Source: Schistosoma mansoni (Eukaryota > Platyhelminthes > Trematoda > Strigeidida > Schistosomatidae). From it: DNA of 64,000 nucleotides. Below, in pieces: positions 1-11,227 of the stretch (within the stretch, counting starts at the first letter, position 1; every line of letters begins with the position of its first letter). The stretch covers positions 62,001-126,000 of the forward strand of contig NW_017386054.1 in NCBI RefSeq assembly GCF_000237925.1, given 5' to 3'. The notes beneath the pieces are model-generated. The model had not been told where the DNA came from and searched no databases. It worked only from the letters and a program-made list of their open reading frames with translations. The translations under genes and the position numbers were made by a program.

Positions 1-1361
1 CGAGAGATGTTAGTGATTGGCATCCCATCATCCTCGTAGATTGTTTCACTCACACCAGACTTCTTGCTGCCAGTGGCTCGGATGAGTTGGAAGAGCTTCC
101 GGCAGTTACCAGATGGAGCTGCTGCTTCCATCTCATTAGCACGCTCCGACTACCAGGCTTCTCGGTCCTTACGCAAGCTTTGCCCGATTTCATTACGTAA
201 CAGCCTTCGTTTGTGGTCAAACTCACGGTCACCCGGAGTGGACCGACGGGCTTCCATCAGTTGTAAGGAGCCAGAAGAAACCCAGTGCTTGTAAGCGGGA
301 CGTTTCGCGAAGCCGCAAGCGGCTTTACTCTCCATTTTCATGGCGTCGTGAAGATGCAACCAATGCTCATCTATACTTTTCGGTGGGATGGTAGCTAGCC
401 TAGAGGCTAGCTCCGCTCGATACTTACTTGCATCAGAAGTTGCAGCCAGTTTACTAACATCGATCCGTTGATGGCGGTCAATCCTTCGGCCACTGAAAAG
501 TAAGGTGAGATTGGCGCAGACCAGGGCATGATCAGAGTCCATATAGGTACTCCAAAAGGAGCGGCAGTCTTGTACACAACCACGCCAGCGGTAGCTGATC
601 GCGATGTGATCAATCTGAGTCCAGGCTTCAGATGCAGAGGGAGGACGCCAGGTGGCACACCGGCGATGACTGTGCCGGAAGTTAGTGCTAGCCAGAAACA
701 GGTTGTGGTCTGTGCACAGTTGCAGCAAACGGTCCCCGTTATCTGTCCTGCGACCAACAAGTCCCCATCGGCCACCTAGACGACTCTCTTCTGTGCCTAG
801 ACGCCCGACCTGAGCATTCAAGTCTCCGGCTATTACTACAATATCTGTCGAACGCGCTTTCTGGAGAAGAACTGTTAACTGATGGTAAAACTCATCCTTG
901 ATTGCATCCGGGCTGCAATCTGTCGGGGCATAGGCGGAGATGACGAAAAGACACCGTTTCTCATGCCGATTTCTTCTCACTTTGATGGAACTTTCTAATC
1001 TAACAGCACATAACCGACTGTTAATGGGGATCCAATCGATTAGTGCTGCCTCAGCTCTAGCGCTTAGTGCAACACCAACGCCAGCAAGACCAGACGAAGA
1101 TGCCACAGGGTCCCCGGATAAGCGCACGTGAAACAAGCTTTTCGAGGCGACAGATGGACAGCAGATTTGTAGTACTTCATCAGAGTCTTGAATACGGGTC
1201 TCGGATAGACAACAAACGTCAACATTAAGACCTTCCAAAGACATAGCCAGCCCTATCTGTTGTCTGATCTGCATTAGTGTGCGAACGTTGAAGGAAGCCA
1301 GCTTGAACGGCGTACGTGGTTTCAGAAAGACTGCTTCAGTATTCGTAATCGGTGGAAGCAT
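1..1361 (-). pseudogene. RTE endonuclease/reverse transcriptase, N-terminal part, one nonsense codon
   Basis: The reading frame starts with ATG at 1361. It shows endonuclease landmarks in order: ASFNVRTL, SETRIQD, SAYAPTDC, GDLNAQVG, TQIDHIAIS and the SDHALV motif, spanning about residues 20-290. These are the metal-binding and catalytic blocks of APE-type endonucleases of non-LTR retrotransposons, which nick target DNA before reverse transcription. An in-frame TAG at 150-152 replaces a Trp codon: the relative at 43391-47297 reads DREQWW where this copy reads DREAW then stop. The same frame stays open from 149 to the window edge, so this is one recent nonsense mutation in an otherwise good frame. 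The reverse transcriptase lies outside the window. Confidence 0.82.
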
Positions 1362-1496
1362 TCACTTTCAACCAGACAGTGACTGGAGATCGTTTAGATA
1401 GGACAGATTTTCCACCAAGAGCGAGCTGCTGCATAAGTTGAAAAGTAAGGTTTCACAAATTGGGGATAAAAGGGGGTGAATTAGCGATATGGTAAA

Positions 1497-1533
1497 TAAT
1501 AATAATAATGATAATAATAATAGTAATAATGCA
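1497..1533. repeat. AAT-type trinucleotide microsatellite
   Basis: Imperfect AAT/GAT repeats inside the RTE 5' leader. A much shorter TTATTATTTACC stretch at the equivalent place in the copy near 51390 suggests the tract expanded from a leader motif. Confidence 0.7.
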
Positions 1534-2141
1534 AATTGTTTTGTTTCTAGTATAAACGATAATATAATTGTCAGTTGAATGTCCCATTTCATTTATTTGC
1601 GAGAGGGCTGTGATACTGCCCAGGTGCCCAAACCGAAGCAGGTGGTTTTCTTAGGGAGGCACACCCCGAGCCTTTGACCTAGAGGTCTAACCCACAAGGC
1701 AGTGGAGCATCGTGAGGAGATGCAGTTCCATGGTAGCCGGTGACCAATAACTGGTTCATTCGCCATTTGTTCCTTCAGGATACTAGAGCTCATGTGCACC
1801 ATTGGTTTGGAATCAGGGTTTTCCAACTCGCCTAGATGGATCCTTCATATCCACCAACCCGGTTGAAGCGCCGGACATTCGCTTTTCGTCCTCTCACTTT
1901 CGTAAACAACACCCCCGCCACGAGAAGGCAGTGAGTAGGACTTCCCTGACAGGGGCTATATACGCGTGGCCATGTGAGAGCATTTGGAGAGGGAGAGCGG
2001 ACTCTCCCCACTCTCGGCCGTACCAGGGCATTTGGGGGCATAACTAAATGGAAGAGTAAAAAACCTCTCTCCTTAAAAGAAACATAACAGTTATAACTGG
2101 AAAAGGAACTTACTTAGCCCATAAACAAAGATGGATAGTGA

Positions 2142-2262
2142 CTATCAGTGGAATCCAGGACGCGCGTTTCGTCCTATTTGGGACTCGTCAGCTGGATGTA
2201 CCTGCCAAGTGACCAGTTGCAGTCCTAAAAACATCAATGGGAAGATCCAAATAAACATTACT
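2142..2262 (-). mobile_element. Sm-alpha-type hammerhead SINE, short form
   Basis: Read on the minus strand: a block resembling GATCTTCCCATTGATG, then AGGACTGC, then a hammerhead ribozyme, then the conserved tail CTATCCATCTTTG. It has no tRNA-like part. The block in front of the ribozyme is, in reverse complement, the block found behind the ribozyme in the copies at 30449 and 31684. Confidence 0.75.
2153..2197 (-). ncRNA. Hammerhead ribozyme, intact core
   Basis: On the minus strand: stem I 5' strand ATCCAG, core CTGACGA, stem II GTCC/GGAC closing a CAAATA-type loop, core GAAA, a short CGCGCG helix III, cleavage triplet GTC, and stem I 3' strand CTGGAT. All conserved core bases are present. 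This is a type I hammerhead of the schistosome Sm-alpha kind, expected to cleave after GTC. Confidence 0.88.
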
Positions 2263-2915
2263 TAGTCCATAGTTTTACTAAATCACTTAAAGACATCGAC
2301 CTCTTTCAGCCATTAGTTTATCAAGCTTTAAATCCCCTTACTATCTGTGTTAATGCATAATTATTGTTATAGGTTTCCAGACCTCAAAAACAACTTTTAC
2401 CCAAAAAAAGTTTAACATTTGTAACCCATAAATTCATCGTTGATTTTGTATATTCCCATTTTCAATGTTCAATTAAAATGTTCCGCAATTTTATCCAACA
2501 AAAGAAATTTATTATGTTAACATTTCATTTCCGTTTTTGAACAGAAAACAAAAGAGATGAACTGATACACTTAAACATATCATTTCAATTTCAGTACTAC
2601 TATTGCAAATTATTAGTTTCAGGAGAATATAAAATAGTCTGTTCATTTATGTATTGACATTATGTGACTTACTAGAACATTTTAAAAATATATTAATTAG
2701 AACATTGACTGTTAAGAATGAATAAATGAAAATACAGTTTTCCACAATAATTCCTTGTATTTTACTAGATTGATTTCCGTTTGTCCCTTATCGTCAAACA
2801 TGAAAAAATTTATAGCAAATGAAATAATTATGTCATAAACACGATTATTTTCTTGTCATTACTATATTCTGTACATTTTAGGTCAGTACAACTATATAAC
2901 ATTAGCATTTATATA
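2263..2915. other. No recognised feature
   Basis: AT-rich DNA with many stops in all frames. I see no coding similarity or repeat family here. Confidence 0.5.
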
Positions 2916-2947
2916 GTTGAGATCATGAGTCAATTGAAGCTAAAAAA
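2916..2947 (+). repeat. Isolated end fragment of the second hammerhead SINE family
   Basis: TATAGTTGAGATCATGAGTC and the following CAATTGAAGCTA match the reverse complement of the 3' end of the SINE copies at 3440-3715 and 4832-5001. No ribozyme is attached. Confidence 0.55.
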
Positions 2948-3315
2948 CTTTCATAATGATTATTTATAAATCTAAGATTTGTATTTATCAGTAAACAGAA
3001 ACCAGAAGAAGTCTCGGCATATGAGTATTTTTGAGGAATTCTAAACAATGAAGAAATAGGTTCTTTTTTATTTCAGTCTGATGTGTAAACTCTCTCTACC
3101 CTGAACTAATCCACACTACATTTAACTGGAGTTGTTTCTTCACTTCCTAATACTGTAGGAACGCTACACAAAGGATGTTTGTATGTAGTGTGTAGCCGAA
3201 CATGGTATCGAAGTCGCAACGATCATGAAGACTTTCAGTGCATCGAAAGCATGGAGTTGACAGACCAAACAAGAAGATACTTCAGTTGACAGAAAACACT
3301 GAAACATGCACGATT

Positions 3316-3317
<2 letters not shown>

Positions 3318-3367
<50 letters not shown>
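3318..3367. repeat. (AT)n microsatellite
   Basis: About 24 uninterrupted AT units. Confidence 0.95.
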
Positions 3368-3372
<5 letters not shown>

Positions 3373-3439
3373 AATAATTTGTTACATCTCTGAATAAGTA
3401 CACATTCCCCCTGCCTATTGTCATGTTTTACAAAACTAC

Positions 3440-3715
3440 TTTTATTTTATATAGTTGAGATCATGAATCAATTGGAGCTAGACCACCATGGAAAACCTGG
3501 AAGCACTGGACGGCCGTTTCGTCCTATTGTGGGACTCCTCAGCAGTGCGCATCCACTATCCCACCTCGCGAGATTCGAACCCAGGACCTACCAGTCTCGC
3601 GCCAGAGCACTTAACCCCTAGACCACTGAACCGGCAACCAACGGTGTTAATGTCCAACCTCAACCAATCCACGAAATTCCGCGACTATCTTCCATTGCAC
3701 TGAGGTAGATACGAT
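3440..3715 (-). mobile_element. tRNA-derived SINE with hammerhead ribozyme (second family)
   Basis: On the minus strand the order is: a 5' segment, a tRNA-like head with GGTCTAGGGGTTAAGTG as A-box region and GGGTTCGAATCTC as B box, then GGATAGTGGATGC, a hammerhead core, and a 3' tail reading CATGGTGGTCTAGC then CAATTGATTCATGATC. The promoter boxes imply RNA polymerase III transcription. This is the most complete copy of this family in the window. Confidence 0.8.
3503..3548 (-). ncRNA. Hammerhead ribozyme, intact core, second family
   Basis: Minus strand: GCACTG (stem I), CTGAGGA core, GTCC/GGAC stem II, GAAA, CGGCCG helix III, GTC cleavage triplet, CAGTGC closing stem I. Stem I pairs perfectly and no conserved core base is lost. 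The sequence differs from the Sm-alpha ribozyme in all helices except stem II. Confidence 0.85.
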
Positions 3716-4831
3716 AGACAGATAAATGTAAGTTAAATTCATACACATAATTAAAATTTTTTCTTCAAAAGTTTTAGGTCATTAAAAATAATTACCGAAA
3801 ATAATTCTCTTACCTTATTTATAAAGTAAAATAATATGTTGCGAAAGAAATAATATTAAAGGAGAACTGGTCGTGAGTAATTTGGAAACGGTGTGATAAA
3901 CAGAATAAATAGTAAATATTAAAGGTTCTCCATGTTCGTTTATTCATCATGTTGATATATTAGGTTATTTTAAGTAATCGACAAGAAATCATTCACCAAT
4001 TAGCTCAAGATTACAAGTACAACTTTTGACAAACGCTAAAGAAGACGAAACCAAGGTTCTGAGATTTTCGCCAACTGTCTCTAATATCACCAGAGCTTAC
4101 TATCAGAAATAAACAATCATGATGTTGCACAGTATGATAATGAAATCTCCGTAATGAAACCGCTTAGCTTAAGAAGCTCTGCAACAACAGATACATCTAT
4201 TAGTGTTGCAGAACTTTCCAATCATTTCAATGACTTCATTTATTGATCAAAATTACGTTATCCAACTGAAATCTAAATAGTACACAGGTTTTAATTTATG
4301 ACTGAAATATACAGTTAGATGAATTTGAGATTAATAATACTTTATGGACGACCTTTGAGCGACGCTAAAGTGACCTTGAGAATGTCCATCTGTTCACTAT
4401 AGCTAAATGAGGATTATAAAGTAGTTTGAAGAATAAGGATAATGATTTACAATTGATAGTTAGGATTAAGAATTGGATTTACAGTTTTCATCACGAACTG
4501 ACATCAACTGAAATGCCAGAACACTATTTAGCCAAACGGGTGAATGAATTTCGCGCCAAAATTCAAGACCTGTTATCCCAAATCTGATTGGTTCATCCAT
4601 AAATTATAGTCTCGGTGTGGTGTTAGTCGAGTGACGTATCAATTGAATTATCTCTCCATTTGAACTATCTTTCAACATTGATCAATAACAGTCTTATGAA
4701 CAATGAAATTCAGAACTTTCAAGTCACTCTTCAATTGTGTTACAACATATAAATTTGTTCACCTACTTATTGCAATGATAATGTTATTTCTTTTATGCCT
4801 AATTTAATAAGTTACAAACGTTGAAGTCTAT
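3716..4831. other. No recognised feature
   Basis: AT-rich non-coding sequence between two SINE copies. No domain or repeat similarity seen. Confidence 0.5.
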
Positions 4832-5001
4832 CGGTTAAGTGCTCTGGCGCGAGACTGATAGGTCCTTGGTTCGAATCTCACGAGGCAGGATAGTGGATGC
4901 GCACTGCTGAGGAGTCCCACAATAGGACGAAACGGCCGTCCAGTGCTTCCAGGTTTTCCATGGTGGTCTAGCTTCAATTGACTCATGATCTTAACTATAA
5001 A
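4832..5001 (+). mobile_element. tRNA-derived hammerhead SINE, 5' truncated
   Basis: It begins inside the tRNA-like head (GGTTAAGTGCTCTGG), contains a B box GGTTCGAATCTC, the ribozyme, and the same tail as the 3440-3715 copy (CATGGTGGTCTAGC, then CAATTGACTCATGATC). Confidence 0.8.
4901..4946 (+). ncRNA. Hammerhead ribozyme, intact core, second family
   Basis: GCACTG / CTGAGGA / GTCC-GGAC stem II / GAAA / CGGCCG / GTC / CAGTGC, with all core bases present. Cleavage is expected after the GTC ending at 4940. Confidence 0.87.
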
Positions 5002-5389
5002 ACAAAAACTTTAGTTAGATCAATATATTTTCTTACAATCGGAAATTTCCGAATCTATAAAATGCCTTAAGTGTTAAAATAAATAACAATGAGTTAGATT
5101 ATTCAAAAGAAAATAATTTTCTTTTTTATTAGAGGAAAAGGAGAATTATGTCAATATTGTATTATAATATTAAACACTTTCTTACTATTATAGATTGTAA
5201 GTAATACAATCTGATTGACAGATATTCTGTAATGTTTACATACAATTTCAATCAAGAAAAAGACTAAGATAAAATGTTGAAAAATTTAAGTTATTTTTCC
5301 AAAACTAATTTATTCAGTCTATATTGATATAGTTTAAATGGTTTAATTTGACTAACCTAGTCAGGGTTTTCTTAGCAAGGTTGTTTTCC

Positions 5390-6290
5390 ACGTGATAAAA
5401 TTGCCGACCAGATGCCAAACACTCCTTCTTTACCCGAGCTTTGGGCCAGTAGTAGCCTTAGAAGAGCTACAGAAGAATAACCTGGCCCTTCTATCCCATA
5501 CACATCAGCAAATGCAGATGAAGACAACTAGTGTAGCAACAGTCTCTGCATCAGTAGATCATAACATACACAGCGGAAATCCAACATCATCAAATACAAC
5601 ACAGAAAATACACGCACAACACAACATAATCACACTTCATGGAGAAAATCTGAAAGAAGTGCAAGCCTTCACGAACCAGGACAGCACCATCATCGATTGA
5701 CGCGGACGATCCAATTCTCATATGAAGGCAATGATTGGAAAATCAAGGACACCATTCTCACAATTAAACAACATATGCAACTCAAAACAACTCTCTGCAA
5801 TTAAACATCAACATAACAATCTTCAATACGAACATCAACACAGTTCTACTGTATGAAGATGTATGGATCTTCGACAACTACCACAAACATGATTAAATTA
5901 GTACAAGTATTTATAAACAGTTGTCTATATAAGATACTGAATGTCCGTTGACCGGATTCCATCGGCATCAACATACTGTGGTAGAGAGCCAACCAGGTTT
6001 GAGATGAGTATGAAATTAGGAATAGACGATGGAGTTGGTGTCTGGGACATACATTAATTAAATCATCAAAGTGCATCACGAGGCATGTGGTAACTTTGAA
6101 TGGTGAAGGGAAACGGGAGAGTAGCAGTTCAAGGAACCCATTGAGTGGGTAATCGGAAGCAGAGATGAAAAGAATGAATAGAAACTGAGAACAAGTGTGG
6201 TGAATTGTTGAGTACATAGTTGTATGGATAATGTTGGTGGGTGGTCTATGTTCCTTTACAAGGGGTAAGAGGCGTTAGTAAGTAACTAGG
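5390..6290 (+). mobile_element. Degenerate RTE remnant, 3' part of reverse transcriptase gene
   Basis: A reading frame at about 5515-5700 keeps the block after the RT catalytic box (KTTSVATVSASV, similar to [15 protein letters not shown] in the copy at 11228-12000, then ITLHGENLKEV and STIID). Beyond it the frame is broken by stops, but DNA resembling the element's 3' end continues to about 6290, ending near GGGTAAGAGGCGTTAGTAAG, which recalls the TAAG-type tails of other copies. The first about 100 bases resemble, in the same orientation, the antisense 5' leader at 33740-33830, so the copy is chimeric. It is non-functional. Confidence 0.6.
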
Positions 6291-8154
6291 TAATAATAAT
6301 ACAGTAATGACAATTATGAGATTCGGCTTCTGAATTGATTAGTGAATACATAGTTTACGTGTTTAAACTTTGGTTGTTCATTATGATTTTCAAAATATAA
6401 TATGAGTGTTGTGGATGATTTAAATACCCACTTATGCACAGACATTTTTATGCTAAATATTAACTCAATCTAAAGACAGTTAACATCATGGATTATCAGC
6501 AAAAACCAGGTAACTTTGAACAGTTGTTCTATTAGATGATTCAAACTCGTCAACAGTGCATACTAACGACTTCATCAGAGATGACGACCAAAATCTTTAG
6601 ATTACTCGGTTAATTTCTGATGTTTGAAACACTGAGATATTAAGAAATGTTTCATTTATAGATTTCACTAACTTATTCACCACTGGTGGCAAATATAATG
6701 TTTTATCCAAGTAATTTTGGGTAACTGTAATACTGATTTTTATAAATGAAACAAATCATGTAATGTTGGGAATTTGATTGCTAATTTTGGAACTATCAAA
6801 ATAATCTTGATAAATTGAAATACAATGATTGAAAATTGCTCTAGAAGAATTTTTACTGTAAATTTATTGTTCACAGCAAACAGTATGTTCAGTGATTAAA
6901 AGTAGAAAACTGAAAACTAAAGAATTTGGATTGGTTCTTGAAGTGCATTGTCGGTAAGGCGTACCTCAAGTGTTTTGGGAACTGTTACTCCCTGAAAAAT
7001 TCGAGCACCTAGCACTCAGCCTCTCGATCTGAGATGTTACACCATCGGATAACCTCAATTACCAGACATCAAAACCCAGGGCATGTGATAACTAATCATT
7101 TGGACTAGTAGTCATAATGGGATTTCGTCGAATGAATTAGATTCGCACTAACAGATATATAAACATTAAATTGGTTATAACTATATTTCACTCATTAATA
7201 GTTATCTGTCAGTGTCAATCCATTACAATTTTTCTTTATTTTACTGAACAAGTATGTATCAATTTACAATCCATATATCAGTTTTGATGTGTACGACGTG
7301 TAGTGTCACTAACATTTAGGTGACTCGATAACTGAGTATACAGTTCAAATATTTTCTTGTGGTATGCCTTTTACACCAAAAATATCACATATCAAATTCA
7401 ATTTTTTCATTCAGCTGAAACAGTAAAAACACTAGATGACTGTTGACGTGTATTTTCTGTGATTTAAGTCGTTAAGATGTGTTATTTAATGATTTAAAGT
7501 GAATAAGCTATCAGATTCCTTAAAAAAGAAATCGATGTGGTGTTTTTATCAAAAAATTCAGTCACTAAGAGAACCATTGAAAAAAGGAGAGCATTAGATG
7601 GATGTCCAACACTAGTTTGTGACACTTCAGAAGCACATTATCGAAAAATCACACGTAATCGAATCGGTTACCTTTTACTTTTGATGAGGATAAGTAAACT
7701 TAAAATCATTGGTTTATATTCACAATATTGTTGTCAGTCAGGTTAGATAATAAATCATCAATAAAATTGATTATTTTTTGGTTATCACTGGATATAAGTT
7801 TATATCACTACTTCTCCTGTGCTTTCATCTTGTTAGTATCATCATGCTATGTTGACTAGGGGTAATACGCATTAATAATGGGTCCGACGTTGATTAAGAT
7901 TGACTAACGTCTCCAGATGACCAGTTGTTCATGTTAATTAATTCCAGATTAAACACTTTCTTCACAGAAATACGGAATCTTACAAAACCAAATAACTATT
8001 GAATTCAAAACCAAAAAATTCTTAAATATGTATGCTAAGTTTATTTCCCCAAACAAATCATGATTCCTCAGAATTATCATTATGCATTTTACGTAATCAA
8101 AGTGTAATAAATACACTTTAGAACGATCAAACCAACTTTTAAATTACCACACAG
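6291..8154. other. No recognised feature
   Basis: AT-rich, with only short open frames such as 7537-7746 that show no family signature. Confidence 0.45.
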
Positions 8155-8226
8155 AATATATAAGAACTTTCGTCTAAATTAGAGTGAATAGTTTCACAGT
8201 ATTTAGGCGCCGAGTTGATCTATTAT
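8155..8226 (+). repeat. LTR-like promoter fragment shared with 38985-39135
   Basis: TATATAAGAACTTTCGTC, then AAATTAGAGTGAATAG and GGCGCCGAGTTGAT, match the minus strand at about 39045-39115. The TATA-like start suggests a promoter or LTR remnant. Confidence 0.5.
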
Positions 8227-9542
8227 TTCTTATTTAATGTACCACACAGAATGTTGTACTAAAATTTCCTGTCTTTCTTTTTTATTGAAGTAACTTTTAA
8301 AATGTTCTAAATATTGATTTGAGGAAGAAAGAAATGATTGTAATACTGTTGTTATTTGTTATACAAGTGAACAGATACATAATTTATTGTAGATTGACAT
8401 AAATATTAGTTGTTAAATATAGCTAGTCCTTAATCAAATTGTGCTCATTATTTTATCATACGTTTGTTGTATAGTAACTGAAACGTAATCAGTATATCAA
8501 CTATACTATACAAGATCATTTGATCAAATGATCTTGTCTAGTTCTATCAGTTAAATTACAATTCAACTACTAAACTAAATGATTTGATGTTAAATGTTAG
8601 AAGACGCTAAACAAGTAGCTGTGAATTGATGTTGCTTCATAGTTGATAACTATTTTCATGGTGCATTTGCAAATGTGACAATACTGCTGATTCGTCAGGA
8701 AAATGGACGTACATCAACCAGGATAAAGATAGTGACAAAGATACTGGTCGCTATAGTTGGTAAATAACTTCTAAGAGTGAGATTTGATCACGTTTCTAGC
8801 TTTAGTACCAGGCAACTTCAATGAATTTCTTCATATTAACACCAGTGTTACCAAGATCATTAATATGCATTGATGATGATATATATCTAAACTGTTTGAC
8901 AAAGTAGACTTTATAAAACTGTTATCAATATCAGGTTACTCGTAATATGTAATAAGAGTAATTTAGAAGAAATCAAACCATCCAGCTCAGAGAACAAACC
9001 TACATCAAAATCACCCACCTGAGCTACAAATCTTCTCCACTGGATATTACAGTTATATTTGTAGATTTCAGATTTCCAACATATATATTCAACTATGCTT
9101 ATTACTTAATTTACAATAGTTATGAACTTCATTTGAATTGAAAGACAACATTTCACAATAGTTTCTTTACATTTCATAAATAATATCTTATATTTGTGTA
9201 CATCAAATGCAATTGTCGCCTGACGACAGGTGTATACTAATTAATTTATTGGACTTATAAAAATACTTTTACTAAAAATTTTCATGCGACAAAGGAATAT
9301 TGTGAGCTACCGCTTCCTATTTTCAACAGATGTTCTCATTCTGGGAAAAAGAAATTTTTTTCCATGAATTTCTTTATATAGACTGAATAATTTGGATCTG
9401 TGTTAACACCCTTTATTAGGTTTGCAAACAAACTAAAAATAAAACACTTTTGATATTTTATGAAAATGTGTTCGAAACAAAGAAACATCCTGTCGCAGTG
9501 TAAGATTTTTAGAAACATCAAACAGTCACGAAATCATACCAA
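8227..9542. other. No recognised feature
   Basis: AT-rich. A short near-palindrome at 8508-8540 (GATCATTTGATCAAATGATC) is the only structure noticed. Confidence 0.45.

Positions 9543-9545
<3 letters not shown>

Positions 9546-9580
<35 letters not shown>
9546..9580. repeat. (AT)n microsatellite
   Basis: Uninterrupted AT run directly in front of the Penelope-like remnant. AT-rich tracts are common next to such insertions. Confidence 0.9.
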
Positions 9581-9581
<1 letters not shown>

Positions 9582-9583
<2 letters not shown>

Positions 9584-10460
9584 CAATGAAATTTTGAATC
9601 GTTTCAATAACTGTCACCCTTCATTTCAGTTCACCTTTGAAGCAGAGGCAAACGAAGAATTTCGTTTTCTTGATATCCGGTTGAAAAGAAGGTCAGATGG
9701 TTCTTTACATAGATCTATATATAGAAAACCGACTCGGAATGGTCCGAATACGAATTTCTATATCTGGGTCAGACTGAGTAGAAAGTGAAACTTATTTTGC
9801 TCTTTATCCTCAAGAACTATGCAAGTATGTTCTAATGACACAATAGATGATGAACTACTTCAACTTAGACAGATACTCATCAGAAATGATTATCCATCAA
9901 GGTTTGTTCATGGGAACTTAACACCAAGACAACATCCTGAGAAAGAACAGACGTTTCAAAAGAATACTATTTTTGTGGATTTCGAATTTAAAGTAAATAC
10001 GGCTGCTGATCTCTTGGATAAACGAATAAAACCTTATACTCAGCTACGCTCTACATTGTCTTCTCAATCCGGTCCACCATTCATGGATGTGCTTAAAATA
10101 GACTTCCGCTTTGGGCTATATCGATGTACATCTGTAGATTTACTTGCTCCTGTGAGACAGATTACATGAACCGCACAAAGCGATAACCATCAAAATGCTG
10201 CTCGGTGTGACTTTTAGAAGGAGAATGCAAAACAGTTACCAGCCCAATACAGGAACATTTAATTACCTCTAGACAAGTTGCTCCAAAAAAGTCTTCCTTT
10301 GAACTAATCTACACAATCAAAGGAACTGAATCGAAGACAGGTTGAATCAAAAACTCATTCACTGCTTAGGTGTTGGCGATCCATCAATTCAAGTCCAAAT
10401 TCTGAATGCAAAAATGATACGTCCAACCTCTCATCGTTCTTCGGCCTTCATTCCTTTCTG
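9582..10460 (+). mobile_element. Penelope-like element remnant (end of reverse transcriptase and linker)
   Basis: Two broken frames read in order. FLDIRLKRRSDGSLHRSIYR, followed by KPTRNG, is the characteristic C-terminal block of Penelope-type reverse transcriptase. It is followed by DDELLQLRQILIRNDYP and the linker that precedes the GIY-YIG endonuclease. Near 10140-10180 another frame reads FTCSCETDYMNRT, which looks like the damaged beginning of the GIY-YIG domain, and no intact endonuclease follows. The RT catalytic core is missing upstream, so this is a truncated copy with stops at about 9786 and 10167. Confidence 0.75.
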
Positions 10461-11220
10461 TAGTATGTTTTTTTGATATTTTTTTATAAATTAGTGTTTT
10501 ATGATTTGAAGCCATAATCAGTTATTCTTATCCTTTTAACAATTTTTTCATAATTATTATTCAGTTATTATTATGACCTTTATAATTTTCATCTTTTTTT
10601 CTTCATATCTGCCAAGTGGACAATTATCTTTCACAAATTCTGACCCATAAATTATTTTCATCATTCTATTCATCTTTAACTCCTTGATTACTATGTAACC
10701 TCAACTAAATATATTCATACAGTGAAGTAACTATTAGTTACCCCTAATAGATATTACTTTAAATCAAGAAAATTATAGTAAATAAGGTTATTTTATGCTG
10801 TGATCTAAGATATTTGAGGGAAACACAAAATTTATGATTTTAACTCTTTTTTTTTACTTTTTTTTAAAATTTAATTATCTTTCAATAACAAAATGAAACA
10901 CGATAATTTAAAATTTAGTTTTTGTATATAAGTTGAAGGGTACCATTCATAGTAGATTAACTCTTGCTATAGTTAAATTAAGAACAAAAGAAAACAGTTT
11001 TTAGTTTAGTAAAACAACAGAGTCATTTTAAATAAGGAATACAGTTTTATAATACTTAGTAGTAAGAAAATAAAGAATTGAAATGGATTAATTCTATGTT
11101 GAATAAAGATTAAGATAATTTACTTCTTAGTTTAGCTATCAAGTAAAATAATTAACTCCAAAGTTACGAATGGTATATTTATTGACAAGATCATATCCCC
11201 CCTATTATGCATATATATAT
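10461..11220. other. No recognised feature
   Basis: AT-rich sequence with poly-T runs. Nothing recognised. Confidence 0.5.
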
Positions 11221-11227
11221 GGATAAA

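Larger units (their letters stand above)
1..2045 (-). mobile_element. RTE-clade LINE, 5' half, running off the window edge
   Basis: On the minus strand a long 5' leader (about 2045 to 1362) is followed by an APE-type endonuclease reading frame that continues past base 1. The leader is recognised because parts of it recur at 38401-38815 and 51055-51310, including the AATAAATGA stretch and a TTATTATTTACCA stretch next to the coding start. The protein is clearly related to that of the RTE copy at 43391-47297, but the leaders differ, so this is a second RTE subfamily. The right-hand end near 2045 is placed where similarity to the other leader copies stops. No target duplication can be checked because the 3' end is outside the window. 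Confidence 0.8.

Noticed and set aside
1593-2047. Opposed open frames at 1593-1826, 1802-2047 and 1832-2041 as small genes
   Set aside because: They lie in a repeated RTE leader and are not conserved as frames in the copies at 38401 and 51055.
3560-3640. tRNA gene
   Set aside because: A- and B-box sequences are present here and at 4850, 25085 and 31800, but no complete cloverleaf forms. They are the heads of SINEs.
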